A stretch of DNA of 64,000 nt, taken from positions 3,782,001-3,846,000 of the forward strand of contig NZ_CP102099.1 of the NCBI RefSeq assembly GCF_024582815.1, written 5' to 3'. The first letter of the stretch is position 1; the number at the start of each line of letters is the position of its first letter. The notes below the pieces were generated by a model, which was given only the letters and a program-made list of their open reading frames with translations, was not told the origin of the DNA and ran no database searches. Source of the stretch: Acinetobacter colistiniresistens. GTDB lineage: Bacteria > Pseudomonadota > Gammaproteobacteria > Pseudomonadales > Moraxellaceae. This document shows, piece by piece, positions 56,555-64,000 of this stretch. Both the position numbers and the translations under genes were made by a program.

Positions 56555-56830
56555 ATGAATAGCAGTACCAATATCACTACGACTGAAGGAAAACGGATCA
56601 GTAAACGTCTAGTCAATCATTGGAAACATAAGTTTGAAGTCTTGGAAACTGAAACAGATTCAAAAATTTTTATGCCAACCGCGACAGTTACGCTCACGCC
56701 ACAGGAACAACACTTAACAGTACTGATTGAAAATCAACAAGAAGATGTAGCGCGTCTGGAACAGGTCGTGATTGACCATTTAAATCGTATGGCGCAACAG
56801 GAATTTGTAGCGGAATGGCAGCATAGTTAA
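56555..56830 (+). CDS. DUF2218 family protein
   Basis: A 91-residue soluble protein. The pattern KRLVNHWKHKFEV at residues 18-30, the strand THKIFMPTATVTL-like region, and the end LEQVVIDHLNRMAQQE match DUF2218. These proteins are common near iron and siderophore genes in other bacteria, but no such gene is adjacent here. Function is unknown. The ATG has a GAAGAG-type ribosome site. Confidence 0.75.
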   Translation: MNSSTNITTTEGKRISKRLVNHWKHKFEVLETETDSKIFMPTATVTLTPQEQHLTVLIENQQEDVARLEQVVIDHLNRMAQQEFVAEWQHS

Positions 56831-56954
56831 ACGCCGAAAAAGTGTTCAATCAGCTGGCAGATCATTTTCTAATTCGATCTGTCAGCTTAAATTATGTTAA
56901 TTAAAAATCGTATTTTGTTTTGGATATCATGTATGCCTTAACTAGGGAAAACAT

Positions 56955-57962
56955 ATGAACAATAAAATTTCATCCGTGATTTTAATAACGACAATCATCA
57001 GCCTAACCATCATCGGTTGTAGTAAAAAACAAGAAAAAACTGAGGCAGCCGAGACAAGTGCCGCGACAACAGAACATCCATCAGCAAAAGCACAGACCAA
57101 AGCAGATAGCTTCAACATCAATCAAATTCCGATTTCAAATATTGAACTTGGAGATTTTCCATTTATTCAATTGCCTAAAGGCTATCATTTTGCTCATCAA
57201 TCCACTGAAAACTTTGCTCAAATGGAGTTCTGGGTCGGGGATCGACTAGAGAAAGTTGAAGGTAAGCTTTTTAATGGACGAATCGATGCTGAAGAGAATA
57301 ACAAACAGGCCTCCTTGTTAGAGTTACAGCGTAATTTAGAGGCCGTTATTACCCGCTTAGGTGGGAAGAAAATCACTGACCGTAAAATCCCGGCAGAACT
57401 CGCCACCCAACTTTCAGAGAAATATGGGGTATCGTATGTAGAGGGCTTAGGTGATATTTATAATAATCCAACACAAAGCTATGTGATTCATCAGAATGAT
57501 CGAGATATCTGGTTTCAAATCACTCAAAGCGGAAATTCATCGGGTCTATTGGTCTTAGAAACCCGCCCCATAGACATAACGGCACGCCCCCTATCCGCAA
57601 GTCAGTTAAAAACAGCCTTGGATCAATATAATAAAGTGGATATACACATCAACTTCGAAACAGACAAAGCTACACTGTTAGCAAACTCAGATGAACAAAT
57701 CACGCAAATACTGAACTTGTTGAAAAGTGATGACGCCCTCAAGCTTGCAATTAATGGCTATACCGATAACTCAGGTGAATCCGCACATAACTTAAAACTC
57801 TCTCAGGCAAGAGCACAAACGGTCGTCAAAGCATTGACGGATGCGGGGATTGATCCATCTCGTTTAAAAGCGCAAGGCTTTGGCGATAGCAAGCCCGTTT
57901 CCAAGAATGACTCAGAGGAAGGTAAAGCAAAAAATAGACGCGTCGAGTTAGTAAAATTATAA
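56955..57962 (+). CDS. OmpA-family lipoprotein
   Basis: A 335-residue lipoprotein. The signal peptide ends in a lipobox (TIIGC, Cys22). A central domain of unknown type (residues 60-220) is followed by an OmpA-like peptidoglycan-binding domain (about 225-335): INFETDKATLLANSDEQI, NGYTDNSGESAHNLKLSQARA, and NRRVELVKL with the Asp and Arg that bind diaminopimelate. It would be anchored in the outer membrane and touch peptidoglycan. It is a single gene before a terminator. Confidence 0.85.
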   Translation: MNNKISSVILITTIISLTIIGCSKKQEKTEAAETSAATTEHPSAKAQTKADSFNINQIPISNIELGDFPFIQLPKGYHFAHQSTENFAQMEFWVGDRLEKVEGKLFNGRIDAEENNKQASLLELQRNLEAVITRLGGKKITDRKIPAELATQLSEKYGVSYVEGLGDIYNNPTQSYVIHQNDRDIWFQITQSGNSSGLLVLETRPIDITARPLSASQLKTALDQYNKVDIHINFETDKATLLANSDEQITQILNLLKSDDALKLAINGYTDNSGESAHNLKLSQARAQTVVKALTDAGIDPSRLKAQGFGDSKPVSKNDSEEGKAKNRRVELVKL

Positions 57963-57967
57963 TCTCT

Positions 57968-58000
57968 AAAAAATTAAGAACCTTTTGGTTCTTAATTTTT
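57968..58000. terminator. bidirectional terminator overlapping the fghA stop
   Basis: AATTAAGAACC and GGTTCTTAATT with a 4-nt loop form an 11-bp stem (57972-57997) with A- and T-tracts at its ends. It serves the lipoprotein gene and fghA, whose stop codon is inside its right arm. Confidence 0.85.
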
Positions 58001-58831
58001 CTCTAACTGAATCGCATGAAACTGTAAATGATCGTCGATAAAACTTTGAATGAAATAATAGCCGTGATCATAGCCTTTGTGTTGGCGTAAAGTCAGATGT
58101 TGGCCTGCATCCAGACAGGCTTGCTTAAATTTTTCAGGGTTTAATTGCGCATAAAACTGATCATCCAAACCTTGATCAATTAAGATTTCATCGAACACAC
58201 TGCCTTTTTGCTGCACCAAAGCCGTCGCATCATGGGCAAGCCATTGTTGTTGATCCACACCTAAATATTGTGTAAATGCCTTTTCCCCCCAAGGGCAAAT
58301 GCTGGGCGCACAGATTGGGGCAAAGGCCGAAACTGATTTAAATTGCTCTGGATATTTAAAAGCCAAAGTCAATGCACCATGCCCACCCATCGAGTGTCCA
58401 AAAATACCAATTTGCTTTTCGATCACAGGCAATTGTTGCAAGACCTGTGCATAGAGTTCATCGACCAGATAGGACTCCATTTGATAATGCTCTGCCCAAG
58501 GCTGTTGCGTTGCATTGAGATAAAAACCAGCCCCCTGCCCAATATCCCAATGATCACCTTGTGCAACATCGTCACCGCGTGGAGATGTATCTGGCGTAAT
58601 CAAAATCAGGCTGAGTCGAGCAGCCATCCGTTGTGCATGTGCCTTGATGGCAAAAGTGTCTTCGGTACAGGTCAGCCCCGCAAGATAAAACAAAGCGGAA
58701 CAAGGCTTGCCTGCTAAAGCAGCGGGTGGTAAATATACCCCGACTTTAGTTGTTCCCTTAAGATGCCGAGACTCAAGTTGATAAATGCGTTGCTCGCCCT
58801 CAAAACAACGGTTTTTTTGCAGTAGCTGCAT
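57992..58831 (-). CDS. fghA: S-formylglutathione hydrolase
   Basis: A serine hydrolase of about 279 residues of the esterase D family. The nucleophile elbow is GHSMGGHGALTLA near residue 145. DTSPRGDDVAQGDHWDIGQGAGFY and FAPICAPSICPWGEKAF are also conserved, and the catalytic His is in HKGYDHGYYFI. It releases formate from S-formylglutathione in formaldehyde detoxification. ATG 58831 follows AGGG by eight bases and lies inside the C13 gene, an overlap of 32 bp. The partner dehydrogenase is not adjacent. Confidence 0.93.
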   Translation of the reverse strand: MQLLQKNRCFEGEQRIYQLESRHLKGTTKVGVYLPPAALAGKPCSALFYLAGLTCTEDTFAIKAHAQRMAARLSLILITPDTSPRGDDVAQGDHWDIGQGAGFYLNATQQPWAEHYQMESYLVDELYAQVLQQLPVIEKQIGIFGHSMGGHGALTLAFKYPEQFKSVSAFAPICAPSICPWGEKAFTQYLGVDQQQWLAHDATALVQQKGSVFDEILIDQGLDDQFYAQLNPEKFKQACLDAGQHLTLRQHKGYDHGYYFIQSFIDDHLQFHAIQLEKN

Positions 58832-60245
58832 GTTCATCACCCTGTGTTCTCGTTATATCTGTTGATGCGATATTCTGGGCTGGAAATAAATAGGGTTCAA
58901 GCTGTGGCAGCATCAACTCCATATTTTTCCCAATTGCCCACTGCGGCTCAGAAGGTTCCACCCCCTGCGCAACTTCCCATTTGGTCACTGTTTGTTTGGC
59001 CTGCTCAAATGCGGTTTTCATTGAATATTGTTCGCGCATTGCCAAGTCAAAAAATGCTCGACCGAAATAAGTATAATCCGCTTCGTTGTTACAGCCAAAA
59101 GAGGTTTTATCCGCCGCAGAGGCCGTAATAATTAAAGTATCTGGTGACTGTAATGCAGGAATAAAACTCCCTGAATAACAGGCTGAAATCACAATCACAC
59201 GCCAGCGAATACCCGACTTATCCAGTGTTTCCCTCAACCATTTAGGATCAACTTGATCTAAATCCAAAGGTGCATTTTCAATTTCAAAATGATTCCGCTC
59301 ACCATGTGAAGTCATGTAAAGAAACAAGACATCACTATCACGATTCATTTGTTGACCAATACGGCGTAAAGCCAATTCCATACTGGTTTTAGATGCAATC
59401 GGTACGTCCAAACGTGTTGCTGGATTATTAATCAGCATAATAGAACGTCCAAAGGTGCCAAAACGCGTATCGAACTGTTCTCTTATACGTTCGATTTCAG
59501 ACTTAAATACATCCACATAACTATCGCCCGCGACCCCCATAAAGTACCAGTGACTTTTGGCAATATCGCCATATTGAATCTGATTCAATGCTTTATCAAG
59601 CAAATGACTTTGTGCATAAAATGCATTTTCGGCAAAGCTTGGTGGCGTTTCTTCAACTTTCCAGATTGGCTGATCTTTCACTGAAAGTTGCCAAACTACC
59701 ATGGTGGCAATGGTGGCGACAAAGACCAAAGCACGTTCCCACCATGGCCAGTTTAAAGCGCGAGAAAACACCCAAATGACTGCCAGACTTTGCCAAACAA
59801 ACAGCCCAACAAATAAAGGCGGTAAAAAACCGTTATAAATACTGTCAGGAATAAAATTGAGATAGCCGTTTGAGCCAAGATATTGAATGATGCATTGCAA
59901 CAGCAGAATATTGGTATCCAGTACCAGCCATAACAAGGCTGGCACTAGCATTAAGCGTGGCTGATTCATGCGTTGCGACAGGAAAATACCGACAATCAAG
60001 GCAATAAATGGCCAAAGGGCATAACCAATCAGGCCTTGTGTATTAAACTCCCCCATCTGTCCAGCAACCAGCCAGCTATAAAGCGAGTTAGTACAGCCAC
60101 CTAAAATACCCCAGATAATGAGTTGGGTAATCGAGGGATGGACGACCTGCAAGGAACGACGTGACCCCAGAAACAACCACATGCCAGCAATTTGGTTACT
60201 TTTAAAATCATGCCAGATATTAATGGAGGGTTTGAGGTCTATCAT
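58800..60245 (-). CDS. membrane-anchored C13-family (legumain-like) cysteine peptidase
   Basis: A 481-residue protein. About six membrane helices occupy residues 35-215. The C-terminal domain carries the caspase-hemoglobinase fold of the C13 family: YMTSHGERNHFEI near residue 310 (catalytic His) and VIVISACYSGSFIPAL near residue 355 (catalytic Cys). The peptidase domain lies after the last helix, probably in the periplasm. It overlaps fghA by 32 bp, so they are in one transcript. Substrate unknown. Confidence 0.8.
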   Translation of the reverse strand: MIDLKPSINIWHDFKSNQIAGMWLFLGSRRSLQVVHPSITQLIIWGILGGCTNSLYSWLVAGQMGEFNTQGLIGYALWPFIALIVGIFLSQRMNQPRLMLVPALLWLVLDTNILLLQCIIQYLGSNGYLNFIPDSIYNGFLPPLFVGLFVWQSLAVIWVFSRALNWPWWERALVFVATIATMVVWQLSVKDQPIWKVEETPPSFAENAFYAQSHLLDKALNQIQYGDIAKSHWYFMGVAGDSYVDVFKSEIERIREQFDTRFGTFGRSIMLINNPATRLDVPIASKTSMELALRRIGQQMNRDSDVLFLYMTSHGERNHFEIENAPLDLDQVDPKWLRETLDKSGIRWRVIVISACYSGSFIPALQSPDTLIITASAADKTSFGCNNEADYTYFGRAFFDLAMREQYSMKTAFEQAKQTVTKWEVAQGVEPSEPQWAIGKNMELMLPQLEPYLFPAQNIASTDITRTQGDEHAATAKKPLF

Positions 60246-60454
60246 AAAATTCTTCGGGAGTTTCTCTTTTCAAGCCTAAACTGAAAATATGCCATTCTAA
60301 TGATTGAATGCGCAGTACTTTTCCTAAAAGACGCAATGCGTGACTGTAGTGTAAGCTCGACAAGAATTTTTTAGCAATCATGCTTTTGCACTATATCACA
60401 AATTTTTACCGAGCATTGACGCAAGCCAAACAATCATTCAATTCCGATTTAAAT

Positions 60455-61258
60455 TTAATCTTTTGGAAAGTAAGCATCGAAACGACAGGCATCACCTAAC
60501 CATTGATGATCTGGAATTTGATCTGCCAAATAGACTGCGTGACGTGGACGTTTCACTATGACACGCTTCGCAATCTGTGTTGCTAAATGTAGCAATTGAT
60601 CACCTAAATCCATTTCCCCATCTTCAGGCAACAACATATGCAATAATTGCATTTGTTTTTTGACTTGTGCCTGTTTCTTGGCAGCCTGCTGATTCTGATC
60701 ACGCTGTGGGAACATTGGATCTAAATACACCACATCCACTTGCTCACCATGCTGAACCAGTTGCTGTAAATACGTGTTGGAGTCCGCATAAATCAACGTT
60801 ATCCGCTGCATAAAGCTTTGCAAAAAAGGATCTTGTTCAGCACTTGCTTTGCTATATTCCAATAGCACAAACAAGATTGGATGACGTTCAACCAAACGAA
60901 CATCAGCACCTAAATAAGCCATGAGTAAACTGTCATGGCCTAAACCGGCGGTCGCATCAATCAACGTTGGTTTTTCCCCCAACTGGCATGCGCGTGCAAT
61001 CATTTCAGATTTTAGGCTGGCTCTTTTCAGACGAGCAATTTCTGCACGCCAATCCGGCTGCATTTTCATCCCATTGGCGGCAAGGCTGAGACCATCCTCG
61101 TCAAGAACCAGTGCCATGTCAGGATTCAAGCGTAAAAAACGGGCATTGATTTTTTCAACCACTTGTCCATTGAGCTGCACATTCAGTGCAGCTAAACGGT
61201 TCTGTAGTTGTTGAAACGGCTGTTCATATTCCGCTGCATACCAACACCCCATCTGCAT
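60455..61258 (-). CDS. rsmJ: 16S rRNA (guanine-1516-N2)-methyltransferase
   Basis: A 267-residue SAM-dependent enzyme. The SAM loop is [22 protein letters not shown] near residue 105, and [14 protein letters not shown] is the RsmJ catalytic motif. It methylates G1516 of 16S rRNA. The ATG overlaps the uppP stop (TAATG), showing coupling. A 209-bp gap follows to the C13 gene; I see no gene in it. Confidence 0.88.
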   Translation of the reverse strand: MQMGCWYAAEYEQPFQQLQNRLAALNVQLNGQVVEKINARFLRLNPDMALVLDEDGLSLAANGMKMQPDWRAEIARLKRASLKSEMIARACQLGEKPTLIDATAGLGHDSLLMAYLGADVRLVERHPILFVLLEYSKASAEQDPFLQSFMQRITLIYADSNTYLQQLVQHGEQVDVVYLDPMFPQRDQNQQAAKKQAQVKKQMQLLHMLLPEDGEMDLGDQLLHLATQIAKRVIVKRPRHAVYLADQIPDHQWLGDACRFDAYFPKD

Positions 61259-62079
61259 TACCAATGCACCCAACCTGTCCACCATGTCACGAGAATAAAT
61301 AAACCAAAGATAATGCGATAATAAGCAAATGCAGTGAAGTCGTGTTTAGACACATAACGGATCAACGCACGGATCACTATCAATGCTGAAATAAAAGCAA
61401 CGATAATTCCAACGCCTAATACCAGCATGTCATTGCTATGCAACTCATGACGCATCTTGTACATATCCAGTAAGCCTGCACCCATCAGTACTGGAATTCC
61501 TAAAAAGAAGGAAAACTCTGCAGCTGCTTTACGTGATACGCCTAAGAATAATGAGCCAATAATGGTCGAACCAGAACGAGACGTTCCTGGAAATAAAGCC
61601 AAGCACTGGATCAAACCAATTAAAGTAGCTTGTTTAAAACTCAGATCATCAACTTCTTGCGTAACAATCTGATGTGGACGGCGTTCCGCCCATAAAATAA
61701 TAAAGCCACCCACAATCAAGGCAATCGCAACTGTAATCGCATTAAATAAATAAGCCTTGACCACATCACCGAAGGTCAGCCCAATAATCACAATCGGGAT
61801 TGAAGCAATAATCAAGTTAAGACTTAAACGGCGTCCTTGTTCCTGCCCCGTCAGCGCACCAATGAGTGCACCCCACAATTTACCCCAATATTCATAAATT
61901 ACGGCAGCAATCGCACCAATCTGTACTGCGACCGCGAACATATCTCGTTTTTCAACCGTCCAGAAATCTAGTAACTGGCCTGTTAAAATCAGGTGCCCTG
62001 TACTCGAAATGGGGAGGAATTCGGTAATCCCTTCCACCAATCCCATAATTGCTGCTTTAAATAGCAATAAAAGATCCAT
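61258..62079 (-). CDS. uppP: undecaprenyl-diphosphate phosphatase
   Basis: A 273-residue, eight-helix membrane phosphatase (BacA). The signature motifs [20 protein letters not shown] (residues 13-32) and [16 protein letters not shown] (near 160-175) are complete. It recycles the lipid carrier for cell-wall and capsule synthesis. It is 8 bp after tsaB and overlaps rsmJ. Confidence 0.96.
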   Translation of the reverse strand: MDLLLLFKAAIMGLVEGITEFLPISSTGHLILTGQLLDFWTVEKRDMFAVAVQIGAIAAVIYEYWGKLWGALIGALTGQEQGRRLSLNLIIASIPIVIIGLTFGDVVKAYLFNAITVAIALIVGGFIILWAERRPHQIVTQEVDDLSFKQATLIGLIQCLALFPGTSRSGSTIIGSLFLGVSRKAAAEFSFFLGIPVLMGAGLLDMYKMRHELHSNDMLVLGVGIIVAFISALIVIRALIRYVSKHDFTAFAYYRIIFGLFILVTWWTGWVHW

Positions 62080-62087
62080 AATTAACC

Positions 62088-62786
62088 TTAATTCGATTTA
62101 CCTTGTTCGGGAATTTTTTTCCAAGCATCATCACGTAAATACACTGGCAATGCCTGTTCAGCATCCACCCATTTTTGTTGTGCAGCATAAACTCGAGCAA
62201 TTGCAGCAATATCTTGTGCCGTTGCCTTGATACTCACATTTGTGGATTGATGATCAGAAATCTCTTCTAAGTTTATTTCGGTGGGCTGAATTAATTCTGA
62301 ACCCGAGCCAATGGCTATAAATTTACAATAGGCACTAGCCTGTTCATAATTCAACAATTTCTCATCATCAATAGCCTGCATGATGCCCTGTGCATCCAGA
62401 CTAAAATTCGCAATATAAACTTCTTGCATACGTGCATCGAGTACCGCCGTTACTTGCGCTAAGCCCTTAAGACGATAAGCCGCCTGCGCCAATGCCTGTA
62501 AACTAGAAACAGGAATCACAGGTAAATCCTGAGACCATGCGAGGGCCTGTGCCACCGCTGCATTAATGCGTACTCCGCTAAATGAACCAGGACCCCGGCT
62601 AAATGCAATCGCAGTTAAATCGGCCAGCTCAGTTCCAGTTTGCAATAAGGCTTGTTCAGTTAAAGGCAAAATGGTTTGGGTTTGTGCTTTGGTTCGCTCA
62701 TCCAATTGAAAATAGAGTTCTTCATTATCATGGATGAATGAAACAGAACACTGCTCATTTGCAGTTTCCAATGCCAGCAACTTCAT
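62088..62786 (-). CDS. tsaB: tRNA N6-threonylcarbamoyladenosine synthesis protein TsaB
   Basis: A 232-residue actin-fold protein and partner of TsaD in making t6A37. The motif AFSRGPGSFSGVRINAAVAQALA (about residues 61-84) is diagnostic, and the start LLALETANEQCSV fits. It is first in a unit with uppP and rsmJ, 8 bp apart. Confidence 0.92.
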   Translation of the reverse strand: MKLLALETANEQCSVSFIHDNEELYFQLDERTKAQTQTILPLTEQALLQTGTELADLTAIAFSRGPGSFSGVRINAAVAQALAWSQDLPVIPVSSLQALAQAAYRLKGLAQVTAVLDARMQEVYIANFSLDAQGIMQAIDDEKLLNYEQASAYCKFIAIGSGSELIQPTEINLEEISDHQSTNVSIKATAQDIAAIARVYAAQQKWVDAEQALPVYLRDDAWKKIPEQGKSN

Positions 62787-62876
62787 GCAAAAACCTTAGA
62801 GAAAAAGAGATAAAAAACATCGCGTATCATACTCCACTCAAACGCGATAGGCGAGTTATTGTCTTTTTATCGCCAT

Positions 62877-62902
62877 AAAAAAGCCAAGTATAAACTTGGC
62901 TT
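62877..62902 (-). terminator. terminator of the gamma-carbonic-anhydrase gene
   Basis: GCCAAGT (62883-62889) and ACTTGGC (62894-62900) form a 7-bp stem with a 4-nt loop. On the minus strand it is followed by T6. Confidence 0.8.
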
Positions 62903-62917
62903 CTTCAACTGCAATGA

Positions 62918-63448
62918 TTAGAACTGGAACGGCTCTAAATCTAAGAATTTTTTATAATGTTCTGCATAATGTAAGGCACTGAAACGTAATCGTGCAGCGC
63001 CCTGCTCATCTAAGGTTTTCACCACTTTACCAGGTGAACCCATGACCACCGAATTATCTGGAATAATTTTTCCTTCAGGAATTAATGCATTAGCGCCAAT
63101 AATACAGTTTTTCCCAATCACGGCATGATTCAGAATTACTGCATTCATACCAATCAGTGAATTATCACCAATGCTACACCCATGCAGCATTACTTTATGG
63201 CCAATCGTGACATATTCACCCACATTCAATTCAATGCCTGCATCAGTATGTAACACTGCATTTTCCTGAATATTGGAAAAGTTACCAATACGAATCACAC
63301 AATTATCAGCACGAACCACAGCACCAAACCAGATGCTGACCTGACGCCCTAATTCCGCTTGGCCAATCACAGTAGCCGTTGGTGCAACCCAACCATCCCA
63401 AGGTTCATGTAACGCTTTTGGACTCAATCCCTGATAGGTATACAGCAT
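62918..63448 (-). CDS. gamma-carbonic anhydrase-like hexapeptide-repeat protein
   Basis: A 176-residue left-handed beta-helix protein with hexapeptide repeats. The metal-site histidines of the gamma family are seen in NAVLHTDAG, TIGHKVMLHGCSIGDN and a HGC motif (residues about 64-92). It matches the YrdA/PaaY group. Activity cannot be inferred. It lies 18 bp after the NUDIX gene, so the two are in one transcript. Confidence 0.88.
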   Translation of the reverse strand: MLYTYQGLSPKALHEPWDGWVAPTATVIGQAELGRQVSIWFGAVVRADNCVIRIGNFSNIQENAVLHTDAGIELNVGEYVTIGHKVMLHGCSIGDNSLIGMNAVILNHAVIGKNCIIGANALIPEGKIIPDNSVVMGSPGKVVKTLDEQGAARLRFSALHYAEHYKKFLDLEPFQF

Positions 63449-63466
63449 GATAAATACTCTTAAAGA

Positions 63467-64000
63467 TTAAAACTTAGATAAACCAAAATGTGGTGGATTC
63501 ACCAAAAACGGCCAGTGTTTTTGATAGCCCAACCCGTATTGGAATAAAGAAATTAGCATGCGGGCCGTCAATCCCCAGACAATTTCACTTTCGACCTGCA
63601 TACTCGGAAAATAAAGCGACTGTCGAGCTAAACGCACTTCATAAGGCAAAGGTGGAGCATCAATCAGCTCTTGTAAAGGTGCAAAGAAAATTCGGTCAAT
63701 TTCGGTAGGCTGAGCAATTAAATCCACTTGAGCAGGTATTAATCCCACGATCGGTTTAACAGACAAACCACTGCGGGCACGCTGGATTGGCAAATCGCCC
63801 AATAGTTTGACATCAAACGGATTCAGTGCGGTTTCCTCTTGTGCCTCACGTAAGGCGACCACAATATTACTGGTGTCACTCGGGTCTCTTTTCCCACCAG
63901 GAAAAGAGACCTCACCCGCATGTTGAGATAATTGCATCGAACGGCGTGTCAGTAAAACCTTCGGCTGGGGCTCGTGGGTAATCGCAATCAAAACAGCGGC
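63467..64000 (-). CDS. NUDIX hydrolase, CoA pyrophosphatase-like (partial)
   Basis: A NUDIX protein cut by the window's right edge; the visible 178 residues lack the true N-terminus. The reading continues upstream of the window as AAVLIAITHE. The segment GEVSFPGGKRDPSDTSNIVVALREAQEETAL contains the NUDIX box and the preceding SFPGG of the NudL/YeaB CoA pyrophosphatase group. It would hydrolyse CoA or related dinucleotides. It is followed closely by the gamma-carbonic-anhydrase-like gene. Confidence 0.88.
   Translation of the reverse strand, partial: AAVLIAITHEPQPKVLLTRRSMQLSQHAGEVSFPGGKRDPSDTSNIVVALREAQEETALNPFDVKLLGDLPIQRARSGLSVKPIVGLIPAQVDLIAQPTEIDRIFFAPLQELIDAPPLPYEVRLARQSLYFPSMQVESEIVWGLTARMLISLFQYGLGYQKHWPFLVNPPHFGLSKF

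Noticed and set aside
1..64000. CRISPR array, prophage, insertion sequence
   Set aside because: No spaced repeats of CRISPR form, no integrase, transposase or phage structural gene found in any frame provided or read.

Overview
The window is chromosomal DNA from a gammaproteobacterium, most likely an Acinetobacter species. The case rests on a BfmR/BfmS two-component pair beside a 13-gene nuo operon with fused nuoCD, an AlkM-type alkane hydroxylase with its H-boxes, an nrdA with two ATP-cone regions, an FinR-like regulator facing fpr, and the moderate-to-low G+C content. No rRNA, insertion sequence, prophage or CRISPR array was seen. The window cuts a gene at each end: a methyltransferase on the left and a NUDIX hydrolase on the right.

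Layout. 0-6.7 kb: a DUF1345 membrane protein, then a TetR-MFS-HlyD efflux operon with a palindromic candidate operator, a PLP-dependent desulfhydrase/deaminase with a C9 run near its start, and an HI0933-like flavoprotein. 6.7-15.9 kb: small membrane proteins, an MscS/TM_helix channel protein, fpr facing a FinR-like LysR regulator, a TonB-dependent siderophore receptor behind two Fur-like boxes, two cold-shock-domain genes (one fused to a membrane helix and an Excalibur domain), and upp. 15.9-31 kb: nuoABCDEFGHIJKLMN, respiratory complex I, on the minus strand. 31-34.7 kb: a scar where remnants of a MASE1 gene and a glutathione S-transferase gene abut, then bfmS and bfmR. 34.7-39.7 kb: nrdA and nrdB, class Ia ribonucleotide reductase, with DnaA-box-like and NrdR-box-like sites upstream and a structured spacer that encodes a 43-residue membrane peptide.

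40-46.6 kb is an accessory block: an SRPBCC protein, a nitrilase-fold protein lacking the catalytic Cys, an AraC regulator, an N-terminally short AlkM-like hydroxylase, a GMC alcohol dehydrogenase, and two tandem paralogous small membrane genes that each look one base short in a homopolymer. 46.6-47.2 kb: a Pro-Arg-His-Pro tRNA operon. 47.2-56.4 kb: nadA, argJ, a three-hairpin palindromic element, ogt, a guanidinium exporter behind a guanidine-II (mini-ykkC) riboswitch, two unknowns, a copper-resistance operon (small Cys/His-rich protein, copA, copB) and rpe. 56.5-64 kb: DUF2218, an OmpA-like lipoprotein, fghA, a membrane-anchored C13 peptidase, rsmJ, uppP, tsaB, a gamma-carbonic-anhydrase-fold protein and a NUDIX CoA pyrophosphatase.

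The most unusual signal is non-coding. At 55607-55678 just downstream of rpe, six DnaA-box-like 9-mers repeat with an exact 12-bp period (9 bp plus 3 bp spacer). The same 9+3 spacing recurs as a pair upstream of nrdA. Other points worth following are the guanidine-II riboswitch, paired NrdR boxes 32 bp apart, the MASE1/GST scar, and the structured nrdA-nrdB spacer. All family calls come from reading motifs by eye; no database search was run.
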